Positions 36,818-49,157 of a DNA stretch of 64,000 bases are shown here, piece by piece. The notes beneath the pieces are model-generated. The model was not told where the DNA came from and ran no database searches. It saw only the letters and a program-made list of their open reading frames with translations. This DNA is from Jaltomata sinuosa. Taxonomy: Eukaryota; Streptophyta; Magnoliopsida; Solanales; Solanaceae. Where the stretch lies: NCBI GenBank assembly GCA_003996215.1, contig QJPP01000002.1, positions 1,116,001 to 1,180,000 of the forward strand, read 5' to 3'. The stretch's first letter is position 1, and every line of letters begins with the position of its first letter. The translations under genes were made by a program, and so were the position numbers.

Positions 36818-38520
36818 TCCCTTCAGGAACAAGGATAATTATGAATGTAATTACTTTGTTATTACTGAAAATACATCAGAATTGATCAGTTTAATGTTGA
36901 ATGATAGCTAAATTGTGTTGATAGGCTGCTGAAATTTGTGTTAAAATTATGCCAAAAGTGTGCAAAAATTATGCTAGATTTTATATTAAAATAATGATAA
37001 ATTTTTTTATTGAAATCATTTCAACCAAATCTACTAGAATCAAATAATTTTCTACCTCTTATCTTAGATTAAAAAAAATGTACTCTATAATTTATGCAAT
37101 ATATATATATATATATGAATTATTGTATTAAAATTATTTTTGTGTAAGAGAAATATCAAACAATTCATTCAGAAAAAATCTAATCTTTATTTTGATTATA
37201 ATTCATAATTAAAATAATAAAAGATAAACAAATCAAATTAGATATGGTTCTAAAGATCTGAGTCTTGTTGGGCATCCTAAAGCAAAGTCAATCAATTAAT
37301 ATCAAACTCAACCTTATTCATGAATTCAATCAATATCAAACTCATCAAAAAAAATTATTTTTCTTCTTTAATCTTTTTTTGTTAGAGGTTTATGTAATGA
37401 GCAGTCTTACAACGCTTCTTAAATCTTAGTTTCTTCTCCTATTCACTTATTAGGTGAAAAATAATCGTACGCATTCTATAAGGGATTTGTCTAAAGCACG
37501 AAAGATCAAGAAAAGTGAAAGCTAAAACTTGTTGGAACACTTAATCCTCTTTTTATCGACGAACGTCTCTGATTAACATTCCAACATTTTGAAGGGCACA
37601 TCGTATAAACACAACAGTGATTTGTATATTCACGCTTTCTCTATATCTGAATAAGTTATGATTTTTAATTTTTCTAAATAAACCACACTGATTTTTTTTA
37701 TTGAAGATCGGAATAAATAGAAATATTTATAGAGTATAGATAATATCGAAATAAGTAAAAATTAGATGAAATAATCTATTTCTTTTGTAATAGGTAGATC
37801 GAGATTTTCTAAAATTAAAAATTAAATTCACATGAATCTATAATCGATATTATAAATATGGCGCTGATTATTCATGTTCGTATTTCTGATCAAATTAACC
37901 TATAAAAATAAAATATTTAGTAAAAATAATTTATGACTTTGTAAAAGGGTCATTTTTCCCTATGTACTCCCAGGAAAGGATTATATTTGCCTTCATCATA
38001 CTTTTTTGATTATATTTGCCCTTATCACCCAACTTTAAGCACATATTTGTTCTTAGATCGTTAAGTCCTATGTCCCCATTTTTATTATCTTACATAATGC
38101 CTACATGAATATATTTAAATCATAATTAAAAAATTAATTTTTATTTAATTTTTTATCTAACTCAATTTCATACCCACCCGATGACTCGTCTAATCCAACT
38201 CGCCATGAGATTTTGCGAGAGAGAGAGAGTCCTTTCAGAAACAAAGATAATTATGAATGTAGTTATTTTGTTATTGCATAAATACACCAGGTCAATTCAA
38301 TGTCGAATGATGACTAAATTGTGTTGATAGGCTGTTGAAATTTGTATTAAAATTATGTCAAAAGTGTGCCAAAATTGTGCTAAAATTTGTATTAAAATGA
38401 TGGTAAAAATTTTGTATTGAAATAATTTTTCCCAAATCTACTAAAATCAAATAATTTTCTACCTCTTATTTTAGACTAAAAAAAAAATACTCTATAATTT
38501 ATGCAAAATATATATTTTAC
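35560..38520. repeat. 1.4-kb tandem repeat, two full copies and a partial third
   Basis: The marker tacctctta occurs at 35601, 37053 and 38460, giving periods of 1452 and 1407 bp. Each unit carries, in order, an AT-rich start, 'catcctaaag.gaagtcaatcaat', 'aacgcttcttaaa.ctta.tttcttctc', 'atcgacgaacg.ctctga', 'ttgaaggg..catcgtataaacacaa', a 'gggtcatatttccc' block shared with the ends of the 20040-21445 transposon, and a GA microsatellite (36786-36816; 38217-38230). There are no coding frames. Confidence 0.85.
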
Positions 38521-39518
38521 TAACTTATAAAGGAGGATAAGCTAACAGGTGGTCAACGTGAGTGCTTGACAATTTAAAAAGGTATTTCTATAAGTATATT
38601 AAAATGAAACATTGTTGTTGACCAAAAAATAATTTTATCATAGCTTTGTACACAAATTCTTGAGTGTCTTGACTGAATTGACTCTTTAATGGTCTTATTA
38701 TTCATCACTCATTCTTATCCCCACAGCAGCTCACCCTACTTCATCTAATCATTTTCTGCCATCTGTATTTTTCAATCATAATATGCATTTCTAAATTTAC
38801 TATTGCATGTATATGTCAATCTTTTAACTTTGATTTTTGTTTTGTATTAAGGGGTTGTCTGGTAGAGCGTATAGGAATAATATTGAATAAAATTTATTAG
38901 TAATATTAAAATTAATTATGCTGAGATTATTTTATTTATTACTATTTAATTTAATGTATTAAGGATAATTTTACTTTTACTCATGCTAATTTATAAAATT
39001 TAATAGTTTATGTATTACTAATACTATGATTTGTTATGTATGTTTTTTATCTGACATTTTTTTTTCAAAGTCAAACAATTTACATTTGACTATGAATTTG
39101 AATATGAAATCTTTAATTTTTTTAAAATAATATTTATATATGAAATAAATACGATTAAAAATAGACTTGTTTGAATTTCAAAATCTGAAAGGTGCCACAT
39201 AATTAAATTGAGATGGAGAGAGTATTTGTCATACAATCTATAATACTATATATTTTTAAAAAATACATATACTTTATTTGTCCATATTTGGGGGGTGAAA
39301 AGATAAGTCAGTTTTGACTGATACGTGTCTTAAGCAGCAATAAAAACTGTGGCGAGCCACCACGCATGTACCTACACTTGTAACTGTTACAAACCTCCAT
39401 CCTCTTCCTCTTATTGCTTGCCAGTTGCCACCAATTTCCTCATAATTTTCACTACTATTTCTCATCCTTTAATTAACTAACTTTCTTGATTTCAATCTTC
39501 ACTACACTTTTCAGAGAT
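38521..39518. other. upstream region of caleosin 1
   Basis: AT-rich DNA with a fragment of the GGGGTTGTTTGG MITE family at about 38848-38990 and a Stowaway-like fragment at about 39095-39225. The last 250 bp before the start codon contain 'gatacgtgtc' and 'gccaccacgcatg', ACGT-core-like motifs often found in stress-responsive caleosin promoters. That role is inferred. Confidence 0.4.
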
Positions 39519-42183
39519 ATGGCAGAAACGACAATAACAGGCGCAGGTGGAATGGATCAGAGGAATCCAGCATTGATAACAGAGGCTCCTCTTGCCCCAG
39601 TGACTATAGAAAGGAAAGTTAGAACTGACTTGGAAACGTCTATTCCTAAGCCTTGTAAGTGTTGTGATATCTGATATGTGTGTGTTTTGTTTTTGTTGTA
39701 CCTACTGATCTTGAACAGGGACGTGAATGGTCACTCTTTTTTACTATAGTATATACGTACTGACATGAGCGTTATGTTAGGATGCGTATTGATTTCAGCA
39801 TCGACGACTTTTGAATTTTGTGATTTTAAATTAAAGATACGTAGAATGTAGCAAAATATCTTTTAATCTTGTCACGTGGAAAGTTGAAATTAAAGAATTG
39901 TTAAAAAAAGAAAGATACATTGTTTATGGAACAGACTAAAAAAAAGAAAAAACAAACAAATTGAAATGGAGGAGTAACCTAACAAGTGTAAAAGTTTCGT
40001 TGTACTTGTCAATGGGGGTGTAATTGGAAATCCCATTTTGTTGGAAAATCACACTAATAAGAAAATGGATTTTGAGCCTAATTCGATTCCAAAAGTTAGC
40101 TCATAATCGATGCTTCACCACATGATCTTCATTCCACTCTGATGTGGGACTTAACACTCCCTCCATGTTCAGAACTGGACATCTCGAGGGTGGACAAATG
40201 GTAAATAATGGGATGGATCTGACTCTCATGCCATGTTAAGCTTAAGTTGTTAGAAGAGCATACATTTACTTACTTAATTATGTTATATCTCGACCGTATA
40301 TAATATCAAGAACTGTTTTGGATACAACAATTACAGTATAATATCTCGACCGTATATATTCTCCAAAAGAGGGGGAAAAAAACTATTTTGGATACATCAG
40401 GTGATTGAAATTTAGACAAGGCCAAAGCTCATTTAGGCTTTTAAACATTGGAATTTGGATGATTAAAGGCAGTGTACAGATTATGTGTGAACAGATCAAA
40501 CAACAAAGGCAGGGGTTAGTTCAAGGGACTATGTTCATTTCACTGATTTGTGCCATTGAGATTTTGGCTTCGCGAGATATTGAACAATTCCGAAGATTAA
40601 CAATGTAGAATCCTACTTTCTGTCTGCGGATCCTTTGTTCGTAGTCAAATTAAGACAGACATTACCAAGCTAAAGGTATTAAGTATAACAAATGTGTTGT
40701 ACCTGTAGATAATTGCTATTTGATCAAGAGCATTTTCCGATTTTTTTCTAGTCTTGCTTCAATGCTCAAGTGTTGATTCTCAAATTAGTGGTTTCTTGTT
40801 CAGTTTGTCATGACTTGGTGGTTCTTTATTAGTTTGATTATATGCGAGTTCTCCTGGTGTTGTTCGTCTTTTTCTTGTAATCAACGTAAGTATGACCTTC
40901 TTACGTCACTCAAAAAATATTCAGATATGGCTAGGGGTTTGGTTGCTCCGGATATGGAGCACCCTAATGGAACACCTGACCACAAGAACAATGGCATGAG
41001 TGTTCTTCAGCAGCATGCAGCCTTCTTCGACCAGGATGATAATGGCATCATTTATCCATGGGAAACATACTCCGGTAAATTATCGTGCTAGTCCATAACT
41101 CTTCTGGATAGATAACTTAATGATCGCGAGGAGGGAATGTTATATTTTCCTATCTTTGTTCACTTCAAGAATTTAGTTCTTACCAATTAGAATCATTAGC
41201 TAGTAGTACCTGGCTGAGGTCTGATTTTTCGTCCACTACTAATCGTTTGAACAGGACTTCGTCAAATTGGTTTCAACATGATCGGGTCGTTCATAGTGGC
41301 TATTCTCATCAATGGTGCTTTGAGTTATGCTACTCTCCCAGTAAGTTGACGCAGAGTCACTGATACTAGTAACTGACATACAGCAGAACTAATTAAGAGC
41401 TTGAATTATGACCGGTTATCTCCCCGTTCTTCTAGTTGGTCTTTTTTCAGTTCTCTCGGTTAATAGTGCATTATGCCTCTGGTCTGCGTACACTCTACCC
41501 TCCCCAGACCCCACTTGTGGGATTAGACTGGGTATGTTGTTGTTGTAATAGTGCATTGTAAAATGTTAATTGCAGGGGTGGTTTCCTTCTCCGTTCCTTC
41601 CCATATACATTCATAATATACACAAGGGCAAACATGGAAGCGATTCAGGGACCTATGACAGAGAAGGCAGGCAAGTATATATACTACTCATCGTCGTATT
41701 ACAACCAGCCTGAACTTAGCTGAGCTCAGTCTGTCGTTTAATTGTTCCTTAGGTATCTCCCGGTGCATTTTGAGAACATCTTTAGCAAGTACGCTCGCAC
41801 AGTACCTGATAAGCTTACTCTAGGAGAATTGTGGGATATGACTCAAGCCAATAGAGACACATTTGATTTTTTTGGCTGGTAAGTTGTCAGTGTCAAACAC
41901 GTAACTGCTTATTTAGCTCCAGCGTGCACTTGGTGCACAAGTGCTCAAAATGCTTCTTAAATTCGAGCCAAGCCAAATGAGCTCACAGTTGTTTTAATCA
42001 TTTTGATCTTTTGCTTTAATTTGAAGGATTGCTGCAAAATTGGAGTGGGGACTTTTGTATCTTCTTGCTCGAGACGAAGATGGATTCTTATCGAAAGAGG
42101 CTATAAGGCGATGCTTCGATGGGAGTTTGTTCGACTATTGTGCTAAGGTGCAAATGGGAGGTGATTATGCAAAGCAAGAATAG
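39519..42183 (+). CDS. caleosin / peroxygenase, intact copy
   Basis: Six exons (39519-39654, 40925-41074, 41255-41340, 41576-41670, 41753-41878, 42027-42183) encode 249 residues. The calcium loop is DQDDNGIIYPWE, an EF hand preceded by the conserved His of LQQHAAFFD. A hydrophobic segment (MIGSFIVAILINGALSY) runs into the proline knot LPGWFPSPFLP, which anchors the protein to lipid droplets or the ER. The second heme-ligand region is HNIHKGKHG. Conserved C-terminal blocks are RYLPVHFENIFSKYA and WGLLYLLARDEDGFLSKEA. Caleosins are heme peroxygenases acting in oxylipin, lipid-droplet and stress biology. Intron 4 uses a GC donor (GGCAG|GCAAGT); the other introns are GT-AG. Intron 1 holds a TRIM element and is where the tandem duplication begins. 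Confidence 0.93.
40039..40310 (-). mobile_element. TRIM retrotransposon in caleosin 1 intron 1
   Basis: Read on the minus strand there is a primer-binding-like site TGGCATGAGAGTC (40233-40221) directly after a CA end. A short interior follows, ending in a purine tract (GGAGGGAG). The 3' LTR starts TGTTAAGTCCCACATC at 40156 and ends TTTTCCAACA at 40039 (118 bp). The primer site is one or two changes from the initiator-Met complement TGGTATCAGAG. The 5' LTR limit is uncertain. Confidence 0.65.
41458..41545 (+). mobile_element. RTE LINE tail in caleosin 1 intron 3
   Basis: The stretch contains gtctgcgtacactctaccctcc, ccagaccccacttgtggg and actgggtatgttgttgttg, the standard RTE tail. The same insertion sits at the same place in the duplicate at 51436-51530, where it is slightly longer, so it predates the duplication. 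The copy here has lost the 'ctaccttcacgaggtagggg' part. Confidence 0.8.
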
Positions 42184-42475
42184 GCTCACTTTGAAGTGTG
42201 TAGATGCCAGTGTCCTCATATCGATGTAATAATCTGAGAAATTGCCTTGAACCTTGTATTTTGGCTAAGCGTTTTCCTTAGAATTCTTTATATCAAAAAG
42301 GTAACTTAGAATCTGATATTGTTCTTGGTTCGGTTGTTGCTTTGCTGCAAGCAATAAAAATACAAAATACAAAATTTTTGAACAAGTAAATCTACAAGAA
42401 CGTGCTAATGGAATCTAGCTCTCAAGAGATCAAATAGAACAAGGATGAAGAACAACATAAAATAGACAGAGCAAT

Positions 42476-44281
42476 TTATGAATTTGGTTTATGGTATGCA
42501 AATACGGCGTAAAATGTTTGTATGACAGTGAGAGCAAAAATTAATGTGAAGTACTGTGACATTAAATTGACCCATGGCGGACGATCAAAGTAGTTCAATT
42601 TGAATTTTGCAAGACGGAGTTTAGGACAAGTGACCTCTTCTTCACCAGCAACTTCATTAAGAATTCTTGGTACTTTTTCTGTATGTTTCCAGCTTCCTTT
42701 TATGATTCCATCTGAGTGGAGGACTCTAGCATCTTCAGATGTTTGAATCAGCTCGTGCATGAATCTCAAATACGATGTCACTTCACGTTCATTTTCATCA
42801 AATTTTTGTGCAGTTTCGTAATCTTTCAGAGATTGAATTAGTAGTTTACTATGCGCGTCAACCAAGAATGGAGGCAATGTAAGATAAGGGTCACAAGGAT
42901 AGTACCTTTTCTTGAACCTAATCCCTTTGATTCCTATCCCCTCGAAAACCTTAAATTTTATGCCTGCTTGTTTCAACTCCGAGGCACTTCTACTAGTAGT
43001 CAAACCACCGGTGGTTCTCCTCAAAATCGGAGTTGATGAGTCAGTACCACGTTGTCCTGCTTCTAAATCAATTTCAACGAGATCACTGTCATCTACTCCT
43101 TGTTCGTCTATAATTTTATTGTTTTCTGGTCCAAGGAGTAGTTGGTGGAATCCGTGGAGAAGATCACAAGGTTGATGCTGCAGCTGATTCGCCTTAATTT
43201 TGGTTCCAGGAGATAGTAGTTGGAGTACGTGGGACAGAAAATTGCTTCTCCTCTCAGTTTCAATTTCAATGATAGCAGGCAAAAGTACAAGCTCGTATAA
43301 AGCCATCTTCGCGAGATCAGATTTTGGTCTTTTCCAGTTGCCATAATTAATTGCTATCAATTCCTTAAAGTAGTTCTGTTTTATGAAAGATTTGAGAACC
43401 ACCAGGGGAATCTGATTGCCAACATGAAACATAGACGCAACACACTCTTGTTTCTCGTTGTTCAGCAATTCACGGAGGAGTTTATTGTGATCCGTGGGAA
43501 GAATGTTATGATTGTGGACCTCTAGAATAATTAAGGCTAGATGGAGGAAAAAACAACCATCTTTTATCATCATCATCCGGAACTCAGTTCCTGTAAGTTG
43601 AAGAAAAAATGTGTCATTGTTGGCATTGTAACTATCTCTTGCTTCTTTTTCTATTGATCTGATTGCGGATATGTATAAGCCCTTTGTAATTTCTTCTTCA
43701 TTTCCAGGAGAAGACCGTAATATATTGAGCCAAACCTCGTCCTTTGCTGCTTGAATCTTCTTTTCATGAACAATCTCATTGTCGTTTGGGCCATACAATG
43801 GCCCAAATCTGATGAAAGGTGTAGTACTATTCTTCTCGGAATGCCTGCATATCCTGTTCCTGAGGCGTAAAAGCTTCTTCCCCGCAACATCAAGCTGATC
43901 ATTATGTTGGAGGATTTGAGTTTGCACTTGATTCTGAACCAATTGTTCAATTTTTAGCCAAGCATCGCGAGATGTAAGGCCGCGTTTGGATTTGATTAGT
44001 ATGATTTCTTGGAGGATTTGTTGTGAAATAGTAGCTTGAATCCATGAGAGTATAATAGAATCAACTTGAATCCATGAGAGTATAATAGAATCAACTTGAA
44101 TCCATTGCTGAAATGCAGTATTCGGAACAGAGTTGCCATTCTCATCGCGAATAGCTGGTTCAGGGCAAGGATAACTTGCATCAATAAAACCATAAACACC
44201 ATAACCTTTGAATATGGGCAAAAAAAGTCCACTCCATAAATTAAGTGCATTGGATAAATATAAGCATCTAAATGATAACAA
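42476..44281 (-). pseudogene. gag-like/DUF247 fusion gene, copy 1 (5' end lost)
   Basis: The open frame of about 600 codons encodes two joined domains. The first (from LWSGLFLPIFKGYGVYGFID to about QILQHNDQL) matches the N-terminal gag polypeptide of Copia elements, with W..DSIILSWIQATIS and TSRDAWLKIEQL. The rest is a DUF247/UPF0481 protein: IRFGPLYG, IEKEARDSYNA, FRMMMIKDGCFFLHL, GNQIPLVVLKSF, CDLLHGFHQLL, SASELKQAGIKF, FMHELIQTSEDARVL, DGIIKGS, and a C-terminal membrane helix near FTLIFALTVIQTFYAVFAY. The frame has no ATG at its 5' end; it opens at a TTG directly after a TAG, and the sequence diverges from copy 2 just upstream of LWSGL. A 30-bp in-frame tandem duplication (44036-44065, 44066-44095) repeats ten residues. 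A TATA-like CTATATAAG lies near 44393. I infer loss of the original start. Confidence 0.8.
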
Positions 44282-44399
44282 CTATAGCTGAAACACGAGA
44301 ATTGATAAGTAAAATATAACAAAAGAAAAAAGAGAAAAACAATTAGGGAGAAGAATGAGTTTCTGAATCAAGTGGACACTCTGCTTTCTACTTATATAG

Positions 44400-45501
44400 A
44401 GTGTAGTAAAATATGATTAAAAGCTATGAATAAATGTTACTGTAACATTAGAAGCTCAAAGGATTAAAAGCTATGAACAAATGTTATTGTAACATTAGAA
44501 GCTCAAAGGACTAAACAAATAAACATTGAAATGTGAAAAGATAACATTTTAAATAAAAAAAAAAATTACAGCCTACAATACCGTAACTATTATATTGGTA
44601 TATGAAACAACCCTCTCATTTATCCATTTAATAATTTCATTAGTTGTCAGAATCTTCAATTTCTATCATTGTGTAATTATAATATTAGTATTTAATTAGA
44701 AATTTAGTCATATTTTGATTTAGTAGAGGGGCAAAATGGTAATCTAACTTTAGAGTTAGGAGCTTCCTACTTTTAATATAATATGATAATATGATTTAAA
44801 AATAAAAGCTAATTATCAAAAACTAAAAAATTATACTAAACAAATAATGGTCTTTATAAATGATATTAAATTAAATATTTAAGAAATATATTTATTAATA
44901 AACATGTATTCTTAACTAATATTATAAAAAAATTGATTAATATTTTTCAAACTAGTATATTTTAATTAAATTAATCAAAAAAACTTAAAGTATATGATTT
45001 TAAGAACTTCATGAAATAATGCATGTTTAATAAAAAGATTAATATTATAAATATAATGTCATAAAATTATTAAAATATTTGACAAAAAGATAATCCATCA
45101 ATTCTAACTAAAAAATGAATGACTTGGTGAAATATCAAGTCAATACTAGTGAAACAAATAAATTGGAACTGAAAAAATAATATAAGTTCAAAATTCAAAA
45201 CAAAAAAGTTAACATAATACTCTTATGTCAAATTTCTATATAACGTATCTAAATATGATTCAAAAGAAAAGGAAAACCTAAGTCTATAACCTTTAGTGAA
45301 ATGTACTAGCAAGTTGCTTTAGGTTGTAGCTGTAAATAGCTCAATACATTCCAAATATTATTTACAAAAAGTATGGTCGAAATACCACATCAACTTTGAA
45401 AATTTCAAATAAAGTAATCTTTTGAAATGCCCACCAAGTAGTAGTAGTAGTGTTCATTTCCGAATATTTTGTGTGTCCAAATCTTTTGTATCGATCTGAT
45501 A
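44400..45501. other. spacer between DUF247 copy 1 and NLR copy 1
   Basis: Very AT-rich DNA between two divergent genes. A near-exact direct repeat (attaaaagctatga.caaatgtta.tgtaacattagaagctcaaagga) occurs at about 44415 and 44463. I see nothing else. Confidence 0.4.
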
Positions 45502-48500
45502 ATGAAGGATCTTGAAATCTATATTGCTGTGGAAAGATTTAATCGATTGCAGAATGAAGAAATAACTTCAGAAATTGGGTTACTTGATGAAGTTGAGAGA
45601 GCAACTAAACTGCTATTGGAACTAAAATCACACCTAAAGAAGGTAGATCCAAGTAGCAATTATACCTTAGATGACGAGTTGATCGAAAGGATTAACGAAG
45701 TTGCCTTGCAAATAGAGGACGCCGTTGAAGATCATCGTGTTAATAGCAAAATAATTAGTCGAGCATCATGTTTGGGTAACTTATGCCGATCATCCAGCAG
45801 CAGGCGGGGTGATCGACATCCACATGCTACCATCATCAAGCAGAAGCTCAGACAATTGTCCCTTGATTATCATCATCAGTATATTGATAATTACCGTCTA
45901 CTATTATCATCACAACATAATAAGGAGGATGAAAATTATGGTCGAAGATGCCATTGGAATCGATAAAGCAGTCAAAGATGTAATCCAAGACCTCGTCACC
46001 AATAACAGCTTCGAAAACATAAAAGTAGTTTCTCTGTGTGGAATGGGCGGAGTGGGGAAGACCACTCTTGCATGGCAAGTAATCGACAGTGATCATCTTA
46101 ACTATGAATTTGACAGTATAATATGGGTCACTGTATCTTCCAAGTATAACAGTATCATAGACATACTTGTGCAAATTCTTCGTCATTTTACAAGTAAAGC
46201 AGAAGAACATGCCGGGGAAGAGGAAAGCAAATTGGCTGATATGATTAGGCATTATTTTACAAGATGTGGAAGATGCCTAATTATTTTGGATGATGTATGG
46301 TCCACTCAAGTTTTGGAAGATTTGCAGCGTGTACGAGTCATACCCGCTAACCATAAGTCTCACAAAATATTGGTCACCACACGGAAGAGACAAGTAGCTG
46401 AATATGGTAATCCCAAGCCATTCATCTTCACTGTCCGTGGACTCAACGAAAGCGACTCATGGGAGTTGTTTATGAATGTATACACCCGACACAATGGAGG
46501 TACGCGCCCTGCTCTCCTTATGTTATTTGTTTGTCTGGATATAGAAAAATGATGATGTTATGGAGAACATGTAATTGTATAACATAACATGAACAATGTT
46601 ATGTATGTATGAGTGATATTCTCAAAGTTGGATTCTCTTGTTGAATGAGGTTATTAACAATGTTAGAACTGAGAGATTATTTTTATCAACATTTGAAAAA
46701 TGTTAGAACTGGTAGATTATTTTTATCAACATTTGAACAATGTTAGAACTGATAGATTATTTTTATCAACATTTGAACAATGTTATTCCCTTCATCCCAA
46801 TTTATGGGACGGATTTAGAATTTTGAGAGTCAAACATGTTGTTGTACTATTTCTTATGGGCAGGAGATAAGTTGATTAGAGGAGGCATGGAAGATATAAT
46901 AAGTAGGGAGATGGTGCAACGCTGTGGAGGGCACCCAGTAGCAATAATCAAACTGGCTCAAGTGTTGGCAGGCAGAGAGAGCCTGGATGAATGTAATACA
47001 GTGCATAGACACTTATTGTCATTTCTCAGTGACAGTGTATTACAAGTCTTAGCTCCAAGCTTTGATGACTTGCCAGATCACCTTAAACTCTGTTTTATTT
47101 GCTTGGGCCTTTGGCCTGAAGATTCAACGATAGATGTGGAGAAATTATATCACTTTTGGATAGTTGAAGGATTAGTAAAGCGGCAAGACATGAGAGTCGG
47201 AGGAGCATCATTAAATGTTGCAGAGCGATATCTAACTGAACTTGAAAAAATGGGTATGGTAGAGGTAGAAGAAGAGGAAGCTCCAAGTGTTACAAGGCTC
47301 AAATGTTGCCGCCTTCACCAAATGATGCGACTATTATGTATTTCAAAGGGTAATCAGATAAATTTCATCCAATCTTTTGGTTCGGATTCCTCATCAAGAA
47401 ATAGAGTAAGACACTTGTCCGTGTGTCTAGAAAGCCCAGAGGATACGTCCAGCATTGATCAGTTCACCAAAAAAGAGTTTCTTCATAGCCTATATATCCT
47501 TGACCCACACAAGCAGCAAGTTAGGAAACCCGTAAGAACATTGTCTTTTGATGTGGAGGAACTAAAGCTACTCAGACTTCTAGATTTTGATGGGGTTAAC
47601 TTCGGATGGGATGATAATTTGTCAGCTGATGATCAGAATATGTCTAATGTTAGAAAAAACAGTACTAGTTTAGTACTCCAAGGGTTATCCAAGCTAGTCC
47701 ACTTGAAGTATCTGAGTTTCAGAAGATGTTTTCTGGACGAATACTTATCTTTGCCCATTACTAACTTGCAAATACTTGACTTGCGAGTGGATGATTTGAT
47801 TAATGAGGTGACTCTACCAAATGTGCTGTGGAAGATGAGGAAAATGAAACACCTATATCTTCCACGCACGTTTCAAACGTACAACGGAGACAAGTTGAGG
47901 CTTGATGGCATGACTGAGCTTGAGACACTAGACAACTTCATCACAAAGGTGTGCAATGTTACTGATCTGCAAACAATGAACAAGCTTCATAGCTTAGCCG
48001 TGAAGATTGACGGTGATCTCCCTGACCTGCAGTTCATCAACGAGCATCTGAAAAAACCTTCAAACACACAGATCCAGTTGTCTATTGAGATCAGAAACTT
48101 TGATTGCTTTGTAGATAAGAGGCATTCTCTTATCAGGGAAGTATTGCAATACCCGGGTGTCCGAATCTTTTGCATTGAAGGGCATATCAATGAGCTTCCC
48201 TCCAGATACAACATCTCCCCAAGTTTGACAAAGATAGTCCTGATTGGTTCTGAACTTGAGAAAGATCCTATGCAAAAGTTATTTAAGCTTCCCAATTTAC
48301 GGGTTCTAGTCCTCGATGATAACGCTTTTGAAGGCACGAATATGGTCAGTCCTGCTTCGGGTTTTACTCAACTCAGACGTTTAGAACTCTTGAACTTGAA
48401 GTTTCTGAAGTGGTGGACCGTGGAAAACAATTCTATGCCCAAACTTTCTAACATAAAAATAGAAAATTGCAACAAGTTGAAGATCCTTGATGATCTCAAA

Positions 48501-48896
48501 TCCTTACTGCTCTTAAAGAGTTGGAGATCTCAAAGATGCCTAAAACATTTGCACATTTTCTCCGCAAGATGGACACAACACAAGGAGAAGACACAACCTT
48601 AGTAAATAATGTGAAGATCACTTTTCCGATAAGTGATGGTAAGCTATCTACCTGCTATTATTGTTACAGTACTCATATTCCTTAATCGGAAAAAAGGTGC
48701 TAATTGCAAAGTATCTGCTGTGTTCTGAGAATTTTGATTATCAAGTTTCCCTTTTTTTCTTCCATGTACAATGCATATATGTTGTGACTCCTAAGAATCG
48801 ATAAGATCCTCGAACATTTCTTCTTGTGCAGAGATAACCAGATCAAAAGATGAAGATGAAGCCAAAGCATCCTCCTCTGGTTTGCAAATAGCTTAA
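45502..48896 (+). pseudogene. CC-NB-ARC-LRR immune receptor, copy 1 (frameshifted)
   Basis: The layout matches the intact copy 2: exon 1 45502-46499 (coiled coil, P-loop GMGGVGKTT, kinase-2 LIILDDVW, RNBS-B), exon 2 46864-48638 (CGGHPVAI, CFICLGLWPED, LHQ in the MHD position, leucine-rich repeats) and exon 3 48832-48896 (ends ..LQIA). Two lesions break the frame. Between GAGGATGAA and GATGCCAT at about 45926-45950 it is 11 bases shorter than copy 2, which puts the coiled coil and the NB-ARC in different frames. Near 48508 one base is missing in the last repeat (..KSL), so exon 2 runs into a false stop at 48602. Apart from these, the copies are highly similar. An NB-ARC-LRR product starting inside exon 1 cannot be excluded. 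Confidence 0.88.
46661..46780. repeat. 40-bp tandem repeat, three copies, in NLR 1 intron 1
   Basis: TGTTAGAACTG begins each unit at 46661, 46701 and 46741; each unit ends atcaacatttgaacaa or a close variant. The copies are nearly identical, so the array is young. The short intron of NLR 1 (46500-46863) has this array where the NLR 2 intron has transposons. Confidence 0.9.
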
Positions 48897-49036
48897 CATC
48901 CCAATTTGCTATCTATGGTAAATGGTGAAAAGTCAAAGGTTGTTTGTTTAACGTTTGGGAACCTATCACTGCTGAGATGGTGGTAGAGTGTTGAAGTTGT
49001 TTCTTGCTGATTCTTTTTGTTTTTCTATGTTGCACA

Positions 49037-49157
49037 TTTCCGTGGCAACGGCCTCTTGCAGAAATGCAGGGTAAGGCTGCGTACAATAGAACCTTGTGGT
49101 TTGATCCTTCTCCTGGTCCCGCACATTGCGGGAGCTTTAGTGCACCATATTGTCCTT
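49037..49157 (+). mobile_element. short retroposon with 11-bp target duplication, downstream of NLR 1
   Basis: The insert contains ggtaaggctgcgtacaataga, ccttgtggtttgatccttctcc, cccgcacattgcgggagc and ttagtgcacc, a sequence block I know as a dispersed repeat tail in plant genomes. TATGTTGCACA flanks it at 49026-49036 and 49158-49168. The matching site downstream of NLR 2 (about 52430, inverted) lacks it, so it inserted after the duplication. Confidence 0.75.

Noticed and set aside
35560..38520. LTR retrotransposon with 1.4-kb LTRs
   Set aside because: The two units are directly adjacent, with no interior, primer site or purine tract, and a third partial copy follows. A tandem array fits better.
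43108..43344. Small alternate-frame open frames inside both DUF247 copies
   Set aside because: They recur in both copies only because the DNA is duplicated. The DUF247 frame carries all the conserved motifs.
45848..46252. 134-codon minus-strand frame over NLR 1
   Set aside because: It is antisense to the coiled-coil/NB-ARC exon and has no domain character.
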